DNA of 40,032 nucleotides from Myxococcales bacterium (GCA_007135085.1 SLJM01000220.1:1-40032), one strand, 5' to 3'. Counted from the stretch's first letter, positions 1 to 9,025 are shown. Numbers and translations are program-made. Notes: generated from the sequence alone by a model not told the origin.

Positions 1-1
1 C

Positions 2-2761
2 AACGTCACCGGACCGGCCACGCAGGGGCTCATCGACCAGATCGTCGATGGCCTTCCCGATGCCCGACATTACGTCTACGAGCCCCTGGCGAGCGACGCC
101 ACCCTGGCCGCCGCCGAAGCCGGCTACGGCAGCGCTCATATGCCCCACTACCGATTCGACCAGGCCGACCTGGTGGTCTCGCTGGGCAGCGATTTTCTGG
201 GCACCTGGTTGTCACCCGTCGAATTTGCCCGTGATTTTGCCTCGCAGCGCGACTTCTTCGACGCCGAGGAAGATGACGCCACTCCGACCATGAACCGGCT
301 GGTCACCTTCGAGCCCTCGTTGAGCCTGACTGGCATCAACGCCGACGATCGCTTCCGGGTCCGCCCCGACGATCTGGCATATGTGGCCATGGCGATCGCC
401 TACGAATTATTCCAAAACCACAACCCCGGTGGCGTCCCGGCCGGTGCGGTTCAGGCCTCTCTGGCCGGCTTCGACCCCGAATCGGTGGCCGACCGGCTCG
501 GTGATACGGTCAGCGCCGACGATCTTCGCGGTGTGGCCGCCGAACTGGCCGCCGCCCAGGGGCGCTCCATCGTCATCGCCGGCGGTGTGGCCAGCGCCAC
601 TGAAACGGGCATTGCCCTGGAATCGGCGGTCAACCTGATCAACGCTGCCCTCGGAAACGACGGGCAGACCATCGATCGCAGCCGCCCCTCCCTTCAGGCC
701 GCCGGCGGTCCGGCCCAATTGCAGGAACTGATCGCAGAGATCGAAGCGGGAGACGTCGACTTTTTGATCATCGCCGATGCCAATCCGGTCTACGCCGCGC
801 CGAGCGGTCTGGACGTGGCAGGGGCCATCGACTCCGTGGACTTCGTCGTCAGCACCTCCACCCACCTCGACGAGACCGCACGTCACGCCGACCTGGTGGC
901 CACGGGATGCCATTATCTGGAAGCCTGGGGCGACTCCAACCCCAGAGCCGACGTCTACGCCCTTCGCCAGCCGGCGATCTTGCCCCTCTTTTACACCCGC
1001 TCTCTGCAGGACAGCCTCCTGCATTGGTTCGGCGACGAGCAAGCCGCTCCTGAGCTGGCGGCTTATCTCGAAGAGCCTCCCGTGCCCACCGGTCCCCGGC
1101 CGGGCGCTGGAAAGCCCTACGATCCGGGCCCCTTCTACCGATTCCTTCGCGACTGGTGGGAGCGCGAGCTCTACGACCGGGCCGACACATTGGCCACGTT
1201 CGACCAGTTCTGGGAATCGATCATTCGTGACGGTCACTATACCGACCCGAATGGAGCCGGGAGGGCGCCGAATTTCAATCCCGGCGCCGCCGCAGCCCTC
1301 CTCCCCGAGGACCTTCCCGCTGCGGAGACGGTGGCCCACGGCGATCTGGACAATAAGGTACTCCACCTCTTTGGCTCGATCCCGATGTACGACGGGCGTC
1401 AGGCCAACAACGGTCATCTCCAGGAATTGCCCGACCCGATCAGCCGCCACACCTGGGGTTCCTACGCCATGGTGGGCTATCGCACCTTCGAGGCCGCCGG
1501 TCTTGAGTCGGGGCAGATTCTGGAAATCAGCACCGACGACGGTGAGACCCTGAGCTTTCCGGTCATCGCCGTTCCCGGCCTCCACGAAGACGTGATCGCC
1601 ATTCCCCTGGGCTACGGTCGTAGCGCCTCGGGAACCGTCGGCGACGACGTGGGCGCCAACGCATTTGGGCTGGCCCAGGCCACCGATGAGGGCGTGGTCC
1701 TCTCCGGACTGCCCGCCTCCATTCGAAAGACCAATACCGTCGACGATCTGTCGGTCATCAAGGGGGCGGGCGTCATCGACGTGGCGGCTCACCGAATCTT
1801 GGCCACCGCGTCCTTCGACGAGTATAGCGAAGATCACTCCGCCGGCGTCTATCACACCCCTGTCGACTACAGTCTGTGGGACGATCACGACTTCAGTGAA
1901 TTTACGGACGTCAAATGGGGCATGGCCATCGACATGACCAAGTGCACGGGCTGTTCGGCCTGTGTCATCGCCTGCCAGGAAGAGAATAATATCCCCGTCG
2001 TCGGACGACAGGGAATCCTGGAAGGCCGTGAGATGCACTGGCTGCGAATGGACCGCTACTACCGACTGCCCGACGACGCCGTGGAGGCTCGCAAGGGATT
2101 GTTCAACGATCCCATGTATGAATCGGAGCCCCATATCGCCTTTGGCGAATACCTCGACGAGCCGCGGGTGGTCATGCACGCCATGCTGTGCCAGCACTGC
2201 GATAAGGCTCCCTGCGAGTCGGTCTGCCCCGTATTGGCCACCATGCAGAGCAGCGACGGACTCAACCAGATGTCCTATCAGCGCTGCGTGGGCACTCGCT
2301 ATTGTGCCAATAACTGCCCCTATAAGGTGCGGCGCTACAACTGGTTCAACTATGGCGAGAACCGGGAAGACTCCTTCTTTGCCCGACTCTACCCGGAGCT
2401 CAAAGAGCACGGCCGCCTCAACCAGACCGAGCCCCTTCAGCTGGCCCTCAACCCGGACGTCACCGTCCGTACTCGGGGGGTCATGGAAAAGTGCACCTTC
2501 TGCGTCCAGCGCATCCGACGCGGCAAGTGGGACATCATGAAGGAAGGACGCCGCACATTCCACGAAGGAGAAGTCGTCACGGCCTGTCAGGAATCCTGCC
2601 CGGCCGACGCTATCTACTTTGGAAACGTCCTCGACGAGGAACACCGCGTCACCAAAATGCACAAGCGAAAGCGCGCCATGTTCGCCCTGTCCGACCTCGA
2701 TGTGAGACCGGCCGTGGCCTATATGACCAGCGTGTTCAACACCGAAGAAGATCTGGCTTAA
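2..2761 (+). CDS. actB: ACIII subunit ActB (molybdopterin-fold plus Fe-S domains), 5'-partial
   Basis: The frame is open from the first bases, so the start lies outside the window; 919 residues are visible. The N-terminal two thirds have the fold seen in molybdopterin oxidoreductases; in ACIII this domain is known to have lost its cofactor. The last ~300 residues form an iron-sulfur domain with the cysteine sets CTGCSACVIACQEEN, CQHCDKAPCESVCP, CVGTRYCANNCPYKVRR and CTFCVQRIRRGK followed by ACQESCPADAI. This fits the three 4Fe-4S and one 3Fe-4S clusters known for ActB. The fused arrangement is typical of ACIII. It is followed by actC after 83 bp. actA, the pentaheme subunit, is expected just upstream of the window. 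Role: electron transfer from the quinol site toward the c hemes on the periplasmic face. Confidence 0.95.
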   Translation, partial: NVTGPATQGLIDQIVDGLPDARHYVYEPLASDATLAAAEAGYGSAHMPHYRFDQADLVVSLGSDFLGTWLSPVEFARDFASQRDFFDAEEDDATPTMNRLVTFEPSLSLTGINADDRFRVRPDDLAYVAMAIAYELFQNHNPGGVPAGAVQASLAGFDPESVADRLGDTVSADDLRGVAAELAAAQGRSIVIAGGVASATETGIALESAVNLINAALGNDGQTIDRSRPSLQAAGGPAQLQELIAEIEAGDVDFLIIADANPVYAAPSGLDVAGAIDSVDFVVSTSTHLDETARHADLVATGCHYLEAWGDSNPRADVYALRQPAILPLFYTRSLQDSLLHWFGDEQAAPELAAYLEEPPVPTGPRPGAGKPYDPGPFYRFLRDWWERELYDRADTLATFDQFWESIIRDGHYTDPNGAGRAPNFNPGAAAALLPEDLPAAETVAHGDLDNKVLHLFGSIPMYDGRQANNGHLQELPDPISRHTWGSYAMVGYRTFEAAGLESGQILEISTDDGETLSFPVIAVPGLHEDVIAIPLGYGRSASGTVGDDVGANAFGLAQATDEGVVLSGLPASIRKTNTVDDLSVIKGAGVIDVAAHRILATASFDEYSEDHSAGVYHTPVDYSLWDDHDFSEFTDVKWGMAIDMTKCTGCSACVIACQEENNIPVVGRQGILEGREMHWLRMDRYYRLPDDAVEARKGLFNDPMYESEPHIAFGEYLDEPRVVMHAMLCQHCDKAPCESVCPVLATMQSSDGLNQMSYQRCVGTRYCANNCPYKVRRYNWFNYGENREDSFFARLYPELKEHGRLNQTEPLQLALNPDVTVRTRGVMEKCTFCVQRIRRGKWDIMKEGRRTFHEGEVVTACQESCPADAIYFGNVLDEEHRVTKMHKRKRAMFALSDLDVRPAVAYMTSVFNTEEDLA

Positions 2762-2844
2762 GCCCTGGTTGACCCGGCTCATTGAAGGGCCACCTACGAA
2801 TTGTAGTTTGTTTTTGACCCCTAGACGCTCGCAAGAGTTCAAGC

Positions 2845-4284
2845 ATGAAACGAAGTGAGTACACAGGACGCCCCCAGGTCGTAGAAGGGGAAGGCCCCTT
2901 TGGAGGCCCCCTGGCCACCCGCGAACCGCTGGTGGCCGACGACAAGACCTGGAAAGAAGTCGATGACGACATCGCTCGTCATACGGAGATTATGCCCACC
3001 AAGATGTGGTGGTTTGCATTTATCCCCTCCGTATTATTGATGCTGGTCTTCCTCGGCTCGCTCGGGGTTTCTATCGGCACCGGTATCGGCACCACAGGGA
3101 TCTCCCACCCCGTCGGCTGGGGTGTGTTCATCGTTAATTTCGTCTTCTGGATCGGTATCGGCCACGCCGGAACCCTGATCTCGGCCATTCTGTTTTTGTT
3201 CAAACAGAATTGGCGTACCGGGATTAACCGCTCCGCTGAGGCGATGACGATCTTTGCGGTCATGGTAGCCGGCCTCTTCCCGTTGCTGCACACCGGTCGG
3301 CCCTGGTTTGCCTACTACCTGTTCCCCATTCCCGACCACCGGGGACCGCTGTGGGTCAACTTTAACTCACCGCTTCTGTGGGACGTCTTCGCCGTATCGA
3401 CTTACGGCACGATCTCACTGGTGTTCTGGTATATCGGCCTCGTCCCCGACCTGGCCACCCTGCGCGACCGGGCAAAACACCCGCTTCGCCGCAAGATCTA
3501 CGGCATGATGTCGCTGGGCTGGACCGGTGCAAACCGCTCCTGGCGTCACTACGAGTCGGCCTATTTGATGCTCGCCGGCCTGGCCACCCCGCTGGTGCTG
3601 TCGGTGCACACCATCGTGTCCTTCGACTTCGCCGTCAGTGTCATCCCCGGATGGCACAGCACGATCTTCCCGCCCTACTTTGTGGCAGGCGCCGTGTTCT
3701 CCGGCTTCGCCATGGTGCTGACGCTGACGATTATCATGCGCCATGTGTTCAAGCTCAAGAGCTACATCACGATCAACCACCTGGAGTCGATGGCCAAGAT
3801 TGTCCTCCTCACAGGTGCGGTGGTCTCGATTGCCTACATCACTGAATTCGTCATCGCCTATTATTCAGCGGTGCCCGCCGAGCGCTTCCACTTCGCCAAC
3901 CGGGTCTTAGGTCCCTATTGGTGGGCCGCCGGTCTGATGTACGGCTGCAATATGCTGGCCCCACAATTGCTGTGGATTAAGAAGATTCGACGCAATATCG
4001 TCGCCCTCTTCATCATCTCCATCTTCGTGAATATCGGCATGTGGTTTGAGCGATTTGTCATCGTCACCACTTCGCTGCATCGCGATTTCGTCCCCAGCTC
4101 CTGGGGTATGTACGACTTCAAGGCCATGGACTGGCTGCTCACCATTGGTTCCTTCGGCATGTTCTTCACCCTCTTCCTGCTCTTTGCCAGGGTGCTGCCG
4201 ACGATCACCATGTTCGAGGTCAAAGCTGTGATGAATCCCACGACGGCGTCTCGCAAAAACCGCAAGGAGGTTGCCGATGGCTAA
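2845..4284 (+). CDS. actC: ACIII subunit ActC, NrfD-like quinol-binding membrane protein
   Basis: A 479-residue polytopic membrane protein of the NrfD/PsrC family. After a ~50-residue soluble N-terminus it alternates hydrophobic spans (first one FIPSVLLMLVFLGSLGVSIG) with short loops, consistent with about ten helices. Conserved-looking features include the HAGTLISAIL and GLFPLLHTGRPWF segments in the first helices. In ACIII, ActC is the main quinol-oxidising membrane subunit and contacts the ActB Fe-S domain, which is encoded just upstream. The stop overlaps the actD start by 8 nt, indicating translational coupling. The start at 2845 is the first ATG that precedes the soluble N-terminus; no strong Shine-Dalgarno sequence is visible. 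Confidence 0.94.
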   Translation: MKRSEYTGRPQVVEGEGPFGGPLATREPLVADDKTWKEVDDDIARHTEIMPTKMWWFAFIPSVLLMLVFLGSLGVSIGTGIGTTGISHPVGWGVFIVNFVFWIGIGHAGTLISAILFLFKQNWRTGINRSAEAMTIFAVMVAGLFPLLHTGRPWFAYYLFPIPDHRGPLWVNFNSPLLWDVFAVSTYGTISLVFWYIGLVPDLATLRDRAKHPLRRKIYGMMSLGWTGANRSWRHYESAYLMLAGLATPLVLSVHTIVSFDFAVSVIPGWHSTIFPPYFVAGAVFSGFAMVLTLTIIMRHVFKLKSYITINHLESMAKIVLLTGAVVSIAYITEFVIAYYSAVPAERFHFANRVLGPYWWAAGLMYGCNMLAPQLLWIKKIRRNIVALFIISIFVNIGMWFERFVIVTTSLHRDFVPSSWGMYDFKAMDWLLTIGSFGMFFTLFLLFARVLPTITMFEVKAVMNPTTASRKNRKEVADG

Positions 4285-5266
4285 GAACGACGAACATAAA
4301 GACGAAAAGACATCGGAAGAAGAAGAGACCGACACGGAAGAAGGCGTCGAAGAGAGTGACGTCGAAGAATCGGACGCCGAAGAATCGGACGCCGAAGAAG
4401 TTGCCTCCGACGAAGATGACTCTGACGACGAGGAAGAGGCTTCCGACGAAGACGACGACTCCGATGACGAGGAAGAGTCTTCCGACGAAGACTCTGATAT
4501 CGAGGAACCCGATGTCGACGAAGTTGTCGCCGATGACGGTGACGACGACGAGGAAGAAGCCTCCGACGACGACGAGGAAGAAGCCTCCGACGACGACGAG
4601 GAAGAAGCCTCCGACGACGACGAGGAAGAAGCCTCCGACGACGACGAGGCAGAAGCCTCCGACGACGACGAGGAAGAAGAGATCGTCGCCGCCGGAGGAG
4701 AAGATGGCAGCGTGGTTCCGCCCGCCGCTGTTGACGACTCCTCGCCGGAAGGGATGAAAGGTCTGGCCGCCTATTTTGACCTCCCCGACGACCTGATGCT
4801 CGCCGCCGCTCATACGCGGGACTCCAAATACGAGGACTTCGAGGCCTTTTCGCCCTTCCCCATTCACGGGATGGACGACGCTATGGGACTGGGTCGCTCC
4901 TGGATTCCCTGGGTGACCTTCGGAGCTGGCACGGCTGGATTTTTGACCGCCAACGCCCTCCAATTCGGGACCATGACCTTCGACTGGCCCATGATCGTCG
5001 GCGGAAAGCCCTTCGCTCCCTGGCCGGCCTTCGTGCCCATCATGTTCGAATTGACCGTTCTGCTTGCCGGATGCACCACGGCCCTGGTGATGCTTATCGC
5101 CGCCGGATGCTTTAAGAAACCGTTTATCATCGACCGCGAGATCACCCAGGACCGATTCGTCCTCTGGATCTCCGCCGATGACGAGTCCTTCGACGCCAAT
5201 GAAGTTCGCAGCTTCATGGAATCATTGGACCCCGTTGAAATCCGAACCATCACCAAGGGCGCATAA
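4277..5266 (+). CDS. actD: ACIII subunit ActD (DUF3341) with long acidic N-terminal extension
   Basis: 329 residues. The start is set at ATG 4277 because AAGGAGG (4264-4270) lies 6 nt upstream; a TTG at 4271 in the same frame is not needed. The C-terminal half (from about GLAAYFDLPDDLM, residue ~158) is a DUF3341 domain with two membrane helices (around WVTFGAGTAGFLTANAL and ELTVLLAGCTTALVMLIAAG), which defines ActD. The first ~145 residues are almost entirely Asp, Glu, Ser and Ala and include five copies of an 8-residue unit. ActD proteins are usually about 170-200 residues, so this is a large lineage-specific extension. It may shield the complex in high salt or form an electrostatic docking surface; that is inference, and the side of the membrane it occupies is not shown by the sequence. 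Confidence 0.92.
   Translation: MAKNDEHKDEKTSEEEETDTEEGVEESDVEESDAEESDAEEVASDEDDSDDEEEASDEDDDSDDEEESSDEDSDIEEPDVDEVVADDGDDDEEEASDDDEEEASDDDEEEASDDDEEEASDDDEAEASDDDEEEEIVAAGGEDGSVVPPAAVDDSSPEGMKGLAAYFDLPDDLMLAAAHTRDSKYEDFEAFSPFPIHGMDDAMGLGRSWIPWVTFGAGTAGFLTANALQFGTMTFDWPMIVGGKPFAPWPAFVPIMFELTVLLAGCTTALVMLIAAGCFKKPFIIDREITQDRFVLWISADDESFDANEVRSFMESLDPVEIRTITKGA
4541..4681 (+). repeat. 24-bp tandem repeat encoding DDDEEEAS units in actD
   Basis: Five consecutive 24-bp units (4541-4564, 4565-4588, 4589-4612, 4613-4636, 4637-4660) encode DDDEEEAS, the fifth with E to A at one position, followed by a partial sixth unit to 4681. The copies are nearly identical in DNA, so the array has grown recently by slippage or unequal exchange, and copy number probably varies between strains without breaking the frame. 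Confidence 0.95.
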
Positions 5267-5269
5267 CCG

Positions 5270-5893
5270 ATGAGCTACCCAAGGATGACAAAAATGAGGC
5301 TCGGACTCATCGCCCTCGCATTGCTGAGCATCAGCTTTAGCGGCTGTATCTACGAATTAGGCCTGCCCGCCGACGGCGACACCACCTTCCAGCGGTTTGT
5401 CCCGGTCCATGGCATGCATCAGCAGACCAAATTCAAGGATCAGCAAGCTCAGCCGATGTTTCGCGATGACCAACCGGAAGGGATGCGCTATCTGCCGCCC
5501 CAGACGGTGCCCGTCGACGGCCAATATCGTGCCGATCGACCCGACATCGAAGAGACGGCTCAACTGACCAACCCCGTGCCCCTCACAGAGAGCAATCTCG
5601 AGTACGGCCGCTATCTCTACGACGAGCAATGCGCGGTCTGTCACGGCACCACCGGTGTTGGCGACGGCCCGGTCATCGACGCCGGATTCGGCGCGCCGCC
5701 GACGCTCAACAGCGATTCGATGCGGCGCATGCCCGACGGCCAGATTTATCACATCATCACCTACGGACAGGGGTTGATGTGGCCCTATGACAACAACCTG
5801 ACCAAGATGGAGCGCTGGGCCGTGGTCAATTACGTGCGCGCCCTGCAACGCGCTGACTACCCGCAACCCATCGATCTCGATCGGCTCCGTTAA
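5270..5893 (+). CDS. actE: ACIII subunit ActE, monoheme cytochrome c lipoprotein
   Basis: 207 residues. The N-terminus is a lipoprotein signal peptide: hydrophobic LGLIALALLS then the lipobox SFSGC with Cys26 as lipidation site. A single heme c motif CAVCH lies at residues 121-125, followed by GTTGVGDG and, near residue 170, GLMWPY, whose Met is a likely sixth heme ligand. This is the standard ActE layout: a periplasmic monoheme cytochrome that passes electrons from the ACIII core to the downstream oxidase. The start at 5270 has AAGGG (5255-5259) 10 nt upstream, and the gene follows the actD stop by 3 nt. In-frame ATGs at 5285 and 5294 would give shorter signal peptides but have poorer ribosome binding sites. 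Confidence 0.93.
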   Translation: MSYPRMTKMRLGLIALALLSISFSGCIYELGLPADGDTTFQRFVPVHGMHQQTKFKDQQAQPMFRDDQPEGMRYLPPQTVPVDGQYRADRPDIEETAQLTNPVPLTESNLEYGRYLYDEQCAVCHGTTGVGDGPVIDAGFGAPPTLNSDSMRRMPDGQIYHIITYGQGLMWPYDNNLTKMERWAVVNYVRALQRADYPQPIDLDRLR

Positions 5894-5912
5894 CCGTGCC
5901 GGCTATCCAGGT

Positions 5913-5936
5913 CCTGGCTTATGAGCCGGGCTTTTT
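5913..5936 (+). terminator. Putative intrinsic terminator/attenuator between actE and actF
   Basis: A 7-bp stem (CCTGGCT at 5913-5919 with AGCCGGG at 5924-5930, one G-T pair) closes a 4-nt loop and is followed directly by CTTTTT (5931-5936). The shape is that of a rho-independent terminator but it sits inside an operon, so it more likely attenuates transcription of actF and the oxidase genes than stops it completely. Confidence 0.5.
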
Positions 5937-5974
5937 GAAACGGATATTTGTCGAATAGCGAAGAGGCAACTTCA

Positions 5975-7270
5975 ATGGCTCACGCAAGTCATCACCACGA
6001 CATCGAAAAACCGGGCAAGCTCGAATTACCAAAGAGCTTTACCACGGCGGCCATCGTATTGACCGTCATCGGCGTCATCGCCTTTGCGATCGGTCTGCTC
6101 TCCGAAGAACTGGTCGGTCGCGCCTGGCGGGCCTACGTCATCGGTCTGTGGTTCACGTTAGGGATCGCTCTTATCGGTCCCTTCTTTGCGGCCACCCAAT
6201 ATTTGTCGAAGGCCGGCTGGAGCGTGGGCATCCGGCGGATTCCCGAAGCATTCGGTGCCTTTATTTACCCGGGGATCATCCTCTTTGTGGTGGCCCTGCT
6301 CTTCGGTGCCAATACCCTCTTCGGCTGGCTCGACCCGGCCGTCTTCGACCCCGAGTCGGCTCAATTCGACCGCATCGTCGCTGAAAAAGAAGGGTTTTTG
6401 AACATCACTTCCCTGTGGCTGTTCACCCTTATCCCCCTCTCGGTGGCCGCTATTCTCTACTTCCTGATGCGCAAAAACAGCGTCGATCAGGACGAAGAAG
6501 GCGGCTATAAGCCGATGCAGAAGAACCTGTGGATCAGCGCCTTCTACATCATCTCCTTTGCCGTGACCGTCTCGTTCATCTCTTGGTATTGGCTGATGAC
6601 CTACGACCCCCACTGGTACTCCATGATGTGGTCGGTCCACGCCTTCGCCGGCGCATTTCAGGCCGGTCTGTGCCTGATGACGCTCATCCTCATCTACCTG
6701 CTTCGCAAAGGGCTCTACGGAGATGTGGTGGGCACCGAGCAGGTCCATCGGATGGGCCAGCTCGTCTTCGGATTCACCGTCTTCTACGCCTATATCCACT
6801 TCAGCCAATTTTTGCTGCTGTGGTACGCCAATATCCCGGAGACCGCCAAATGGTATGTCGATCGTATGAGCGAGGGCTGGGGCTTCTTCTTGCTCCTCAT
6901 CCCCTTGCTGCGATTTATCGTGCCCTTCGTGGCCCTTCTTCGCCAATCGGCCAAGAAAAACGCCAAAAATATCCTGGTCTTCATGTGCCTGCTCCTCATC
7001 CCCATGCAGGCTTACGAGACCTGGCTGTGGGTCATGCCCTACTGGTATGGCGAAGGCGGCCTGCACGCACCGATGGTTCCCCTGCTCGAAATCGGCGTCG
7101 TCCTTGGCTTCGTGGGCATCTTCATGCTCGTCGTCGGCCGCGCCCTGGCAGCTCAGAACCTGGTGCCCCTCAAAGATCCTCTGTTGGCGGAAGCAATTCC
7201 CCACTCTCACGACCACCTGATCTATCCCAATGGCAAGCCCGGCGAGTCCGGGCAAGATGACGACAAGTAA
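5975..7270 (+). CDS. actF: ACIII subunit ActF, second NrfD-like membrane subunit
   Basis: 431 residues. The ATG at 5975 is chosen because GAAGAGG lies 8 nt upstream; a TTG at 5948 in frame would add nine residues without better support. The protein has a short His-rich N-terminus (HASHHHD) and about ten hydrophobic spans, with soluble loops around residues 110-130 and 160-175. ActF is a paralogue of ActC in the NrfD superfamily; in known ACIII structures the two form the pseudo-symmetric membrane core. Position after actE and before an oxidase-linked cytochrome is as expected for actBCDEF order. A putative attenuator precedes it. The C-terminal tail (HSHDHLIYPNGKPG) is soluble and again His-rich. 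Confidence 0.93.
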   Translation: MAHASHHHDIEKPGKLELPKSFTTAAIVLTVIGVIAFAIGLLSEELVGRAWRAYVIGLWFTLGIALIGPFFAATQYLSKAGWSVGIRRIPEAFGAFIYPGIILFVVALLFGANTLFGWLDPAVFDPESAQFDRIVAEKEGFLNITSLWLFTLIPLSVAAILYFLMRKNSVDQDEEGGYKPMQKNLWISAFYIISFAVTVSFISWYWLMTYDPHWYSMMWSVHAFAGAFQAGLCLMTLILIYLLRKGLYGDVVGTEQVHRMGQLVFGFTVFYAYIHFSQFLLLWYANIPETAKWYVDRMSEGWGFFLLLIPLLRFIVPFVALLRQSAKKNAKNILVFMCLLLIPMQAYETWLWVMPYWYGEGGLHAPMVPLLEIGVVLGFVGIFMLVVGRALAAQNLVPLKDPLLAEAIPHSHDHLIYPNGKPGESGQDDDK

Positions 7271-7306
7271 TCTGGCCTGGCTCTTTTTGCCAAACGTAGT
7301 GACGAC

Positions 7307-8878
7307 ATGAATAAAGCAACCGCAAAAACCGGACTCAAGATCGCACTCGTCGCCGGGGGCGTCCTCGCCCTGGTCCCCGCCGTCTACGGACAGGGGATCG
7401 GTCTCCAGACTCTGGATCGAATGACCGCCGGCACGCCTCAGCAGTTAGAACGAGGCGAAGAGGTCTACGAAGACCAATGTGCCACCTGCCACGGAGACGA
7501 GGGCATGGGCGGCACCCCCGACGGACAACGTCTGGGTGCCCAGGGCTTCGTCGACGTCGAGGTGGAGCGATCCGGTCTGTACGCCATCTATGACGTGGTC
7601 GCCCGGGGCTACGAATTCGAAGACGGGGAGCATCCGGTCTTTGAAAACCTCTTTTATCAGGACCAGTGGGCGGTGGCTCATTATGTCCACAACCTCATCG
7701 ACGACCCGCAGCCCGATCCACCGGAGTTGGTGGAGCGCATCCGTCGCGAGGCCGTAGAGGGGATCTGTTTTCCCGAGATTCGCCAGGAGATCGCGCGATT
7801 TGCCGAGCCCGAGAGCGAAGAGCAACTCGAGCTTGGGGCCCAGGTCTATCAGCGCAACTGCGTGGTCTGCCACGGCGACGAAGGCCGCGGCGACGGACCC
7901 GGCGCGGGCACGGTACCGCCGGCCCGCGACTTCCACGCGCCGATAGACGAATGGACCGTCGGCACCAGCCCCTCCGGCCTGTTCAATGTGGTCGACCAGG
8001 GTATCGAGGGCACACCCATGCCCGGCTTTGGACATTTCCCGGAAGAAGAATTGTGGGCCGTCGTCCACTATATGCGCGAGGAGTTCATCCCCGCCGAGAT
8101 CCAGGAAGATATGACCGACGAGGAGATCGACGCGGTCTGCCGCTCCATGAGCGCTCCCCCTCGCCCCGATCCCCTTCCCATCGAGCGAGCCATCGAATTT
8201 TTGGCCGCCGACGCCGAAGAAGAGCGCTTCTTGCGGTTCCGTGAATATGGAGACCCCATCGTTCATAGCGCCGCCAACAGCGACCGGGGCCAGCAGATCT
8301 ACGATATGTCCTGCGCCTCCTGTCATGGCACCAGCGGACAGCCCAGCGCCAATCTCGGCCCTTACGGCACGTTCCCGCCCTACTTGAGCTTCAGGCCCAG
8401 TCCCCTGGAACCGGCTTCCGTTGGTGGCACCTATCCGGAAGTCGCCCAACGCGTCATCGCCGGCCCCCACGCCACCCTGCCCGACATGACCGCCGTGGCC
8501 ACTTTCTCGCGGCAAGATTGGCAGGACCTGCAGGCCTATCTGACCTCTCTCGACGGCGAAGGACAGGATCGCGTCCAGCGAGTCAATTACGATGCCATCG
8601 ACGCCGACACCCTGGCCAACTTCGACGCCGACGTGGCCCAACGGCTTGTCGAGGCCGTCGCCGACCCGGTCCTCGCCGCTGAATTGCGAGAGCTTCTCGA
8701 CGATATGACCGACGACGAAGAACTCGAGGAAGGTGAACTCGAAGAAGGTGAACTCGAAGAAGGTGAGTTCGACGATGAGCAACCTGAACAGGATGAACTC
8801 GAAGAAGAGGCCCCGGCCGAGCCGGAAGCCGACCAGGATGAGAGCGAGCAAGACGAGAACGAGCAAGACCAAGACTAG
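7307..8878 (+). CDS. Triheme c-type cytochrome with acidic C-terminal tail
   Basis: 523 residues. The N-terminus is a Sec signal (GLKIALVAGGVLALVPAVYG). Three heme c motifs are visible: CATCH at residues 58-62, CVVCH at 185-189 and CASCH at 336-340, each opening a class I cytochrome c domain. From about residue 465 the tail is almost wholly acidic, beginning with three copies of ELEEG. The gene sits exactly between actF and coxB, so the product probably relays electrons from ACIII to the oxidase, or binds both in a supercomplex. Monoheme carriers are more usual at this place; a triheme chain with an acidic tail is not a family I can name. No transmembrane anchor is evident beyond the signal. 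There is no clear Shine-Dalgarno sequence at 7307. Confidence 0.88.
   Translation: MNKATAKTGLKIALVAGGVLALVPAVYGQGIGLQTLDRMTAGTPQQLERGEEVYEDQCATCHGDEGMGGTPDGQRLGAQGFVDVEVERSGLYAIYDVVARGYEFEDGEHPVFENLFYQDQWAVAHYVHNLIDDPQPDPPELVERIRREAVEGICFPEIRQEIARFAEPESEEQLELGAQVYQRNCVVCHGDEGRGDGPGAGTVPPARDFHAPIDEWTVGTSPSGLFNVVDQGIEGTPMPGFGHFPEEELWAVVHYMREEFIPAEIQEDMTDEEIDAVCRSMSAPPRPDPLPIERAIEFLAADAEEERFLRFREYGDPIVHSAANSDRGQQIYDMSCASCHGTSGQPSANLGPYGTFPPYLSFRPSPLEPASVGGTYPEVAQRVIAGPHATLPDMTAVATFSRQDWQDLQAYLTSLDGEGQDRVQRVNYDAIDADTLANFDADVAQRLVEAVADPVLAAELRELLDDMTDDEELEEGELEEGELEEGEFDDEQPEQDELEEEAPAEPEADQDESEQDENEQDQD
8720..8764 (+). repeat. 15-bp tandem repeat encoding ELEEG in the triheme cytochrome
   Basis: Three head-to-tail 15-bp units (8720-8734, 8735-8749, 8750-8764) encode ELEEG, ELEEG, ELEEG, followed by the diverged EFDDE. 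They start the acidic tail of the cytochrome. Like the actD array, this is an in-frame acidic repeat that can change length without a frameshift. Confidence 0.9.
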
Positions 8879-8897
8879 ACTGGAGTGACGGCAAACT

Positions 8898-8922
8898 TTG
8901 CGCCTTAACAGCCTTGGCGCAA
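8898..8922. other. Hairpin upstream of coxB
   Basis: A perfect 7-bp inverted repeat, TTGCGCC (8898-8904) and GGCGCAA (8916-8922), with an 11-nt loop, in the 147-bp gap between the triheme cytochrome gene and coxB. No T-run follows, so it is not a normal terminator. It may be an operator or an mRNA processing or stability element. Confidence 0.35.
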
Positions 8923-9025
8923 CGAGCCATTACCCCTATTGTAAATCGCCATACTGTGAGTTTCGTCGACACACCACCGGGCCCTGTTGAGGGCGCGCGT
9001 CGACACAGCAGGAAAGACACCACCG

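Noticed and set aside
407-2842. 811-residue open frame on the minus strand
   Set aside because: It is antisense to actB, whose Fe-S motifs prove the plus frame. Long antisense frames are expected in GC-rich DNA with third-position bias; no domain seen.
4271-4276. TTG start for actD
   Set aside because: AAGGAGG lies directly against it, with no spacing; ATG 4277 has the correct 6-nt spacing.
7271-7306. Terminator-like TGGC/GCCA around a T-run before the triheme gene
   Set aside because: The stem is only 4-5 bp and the T residues are in the loop, not after it.
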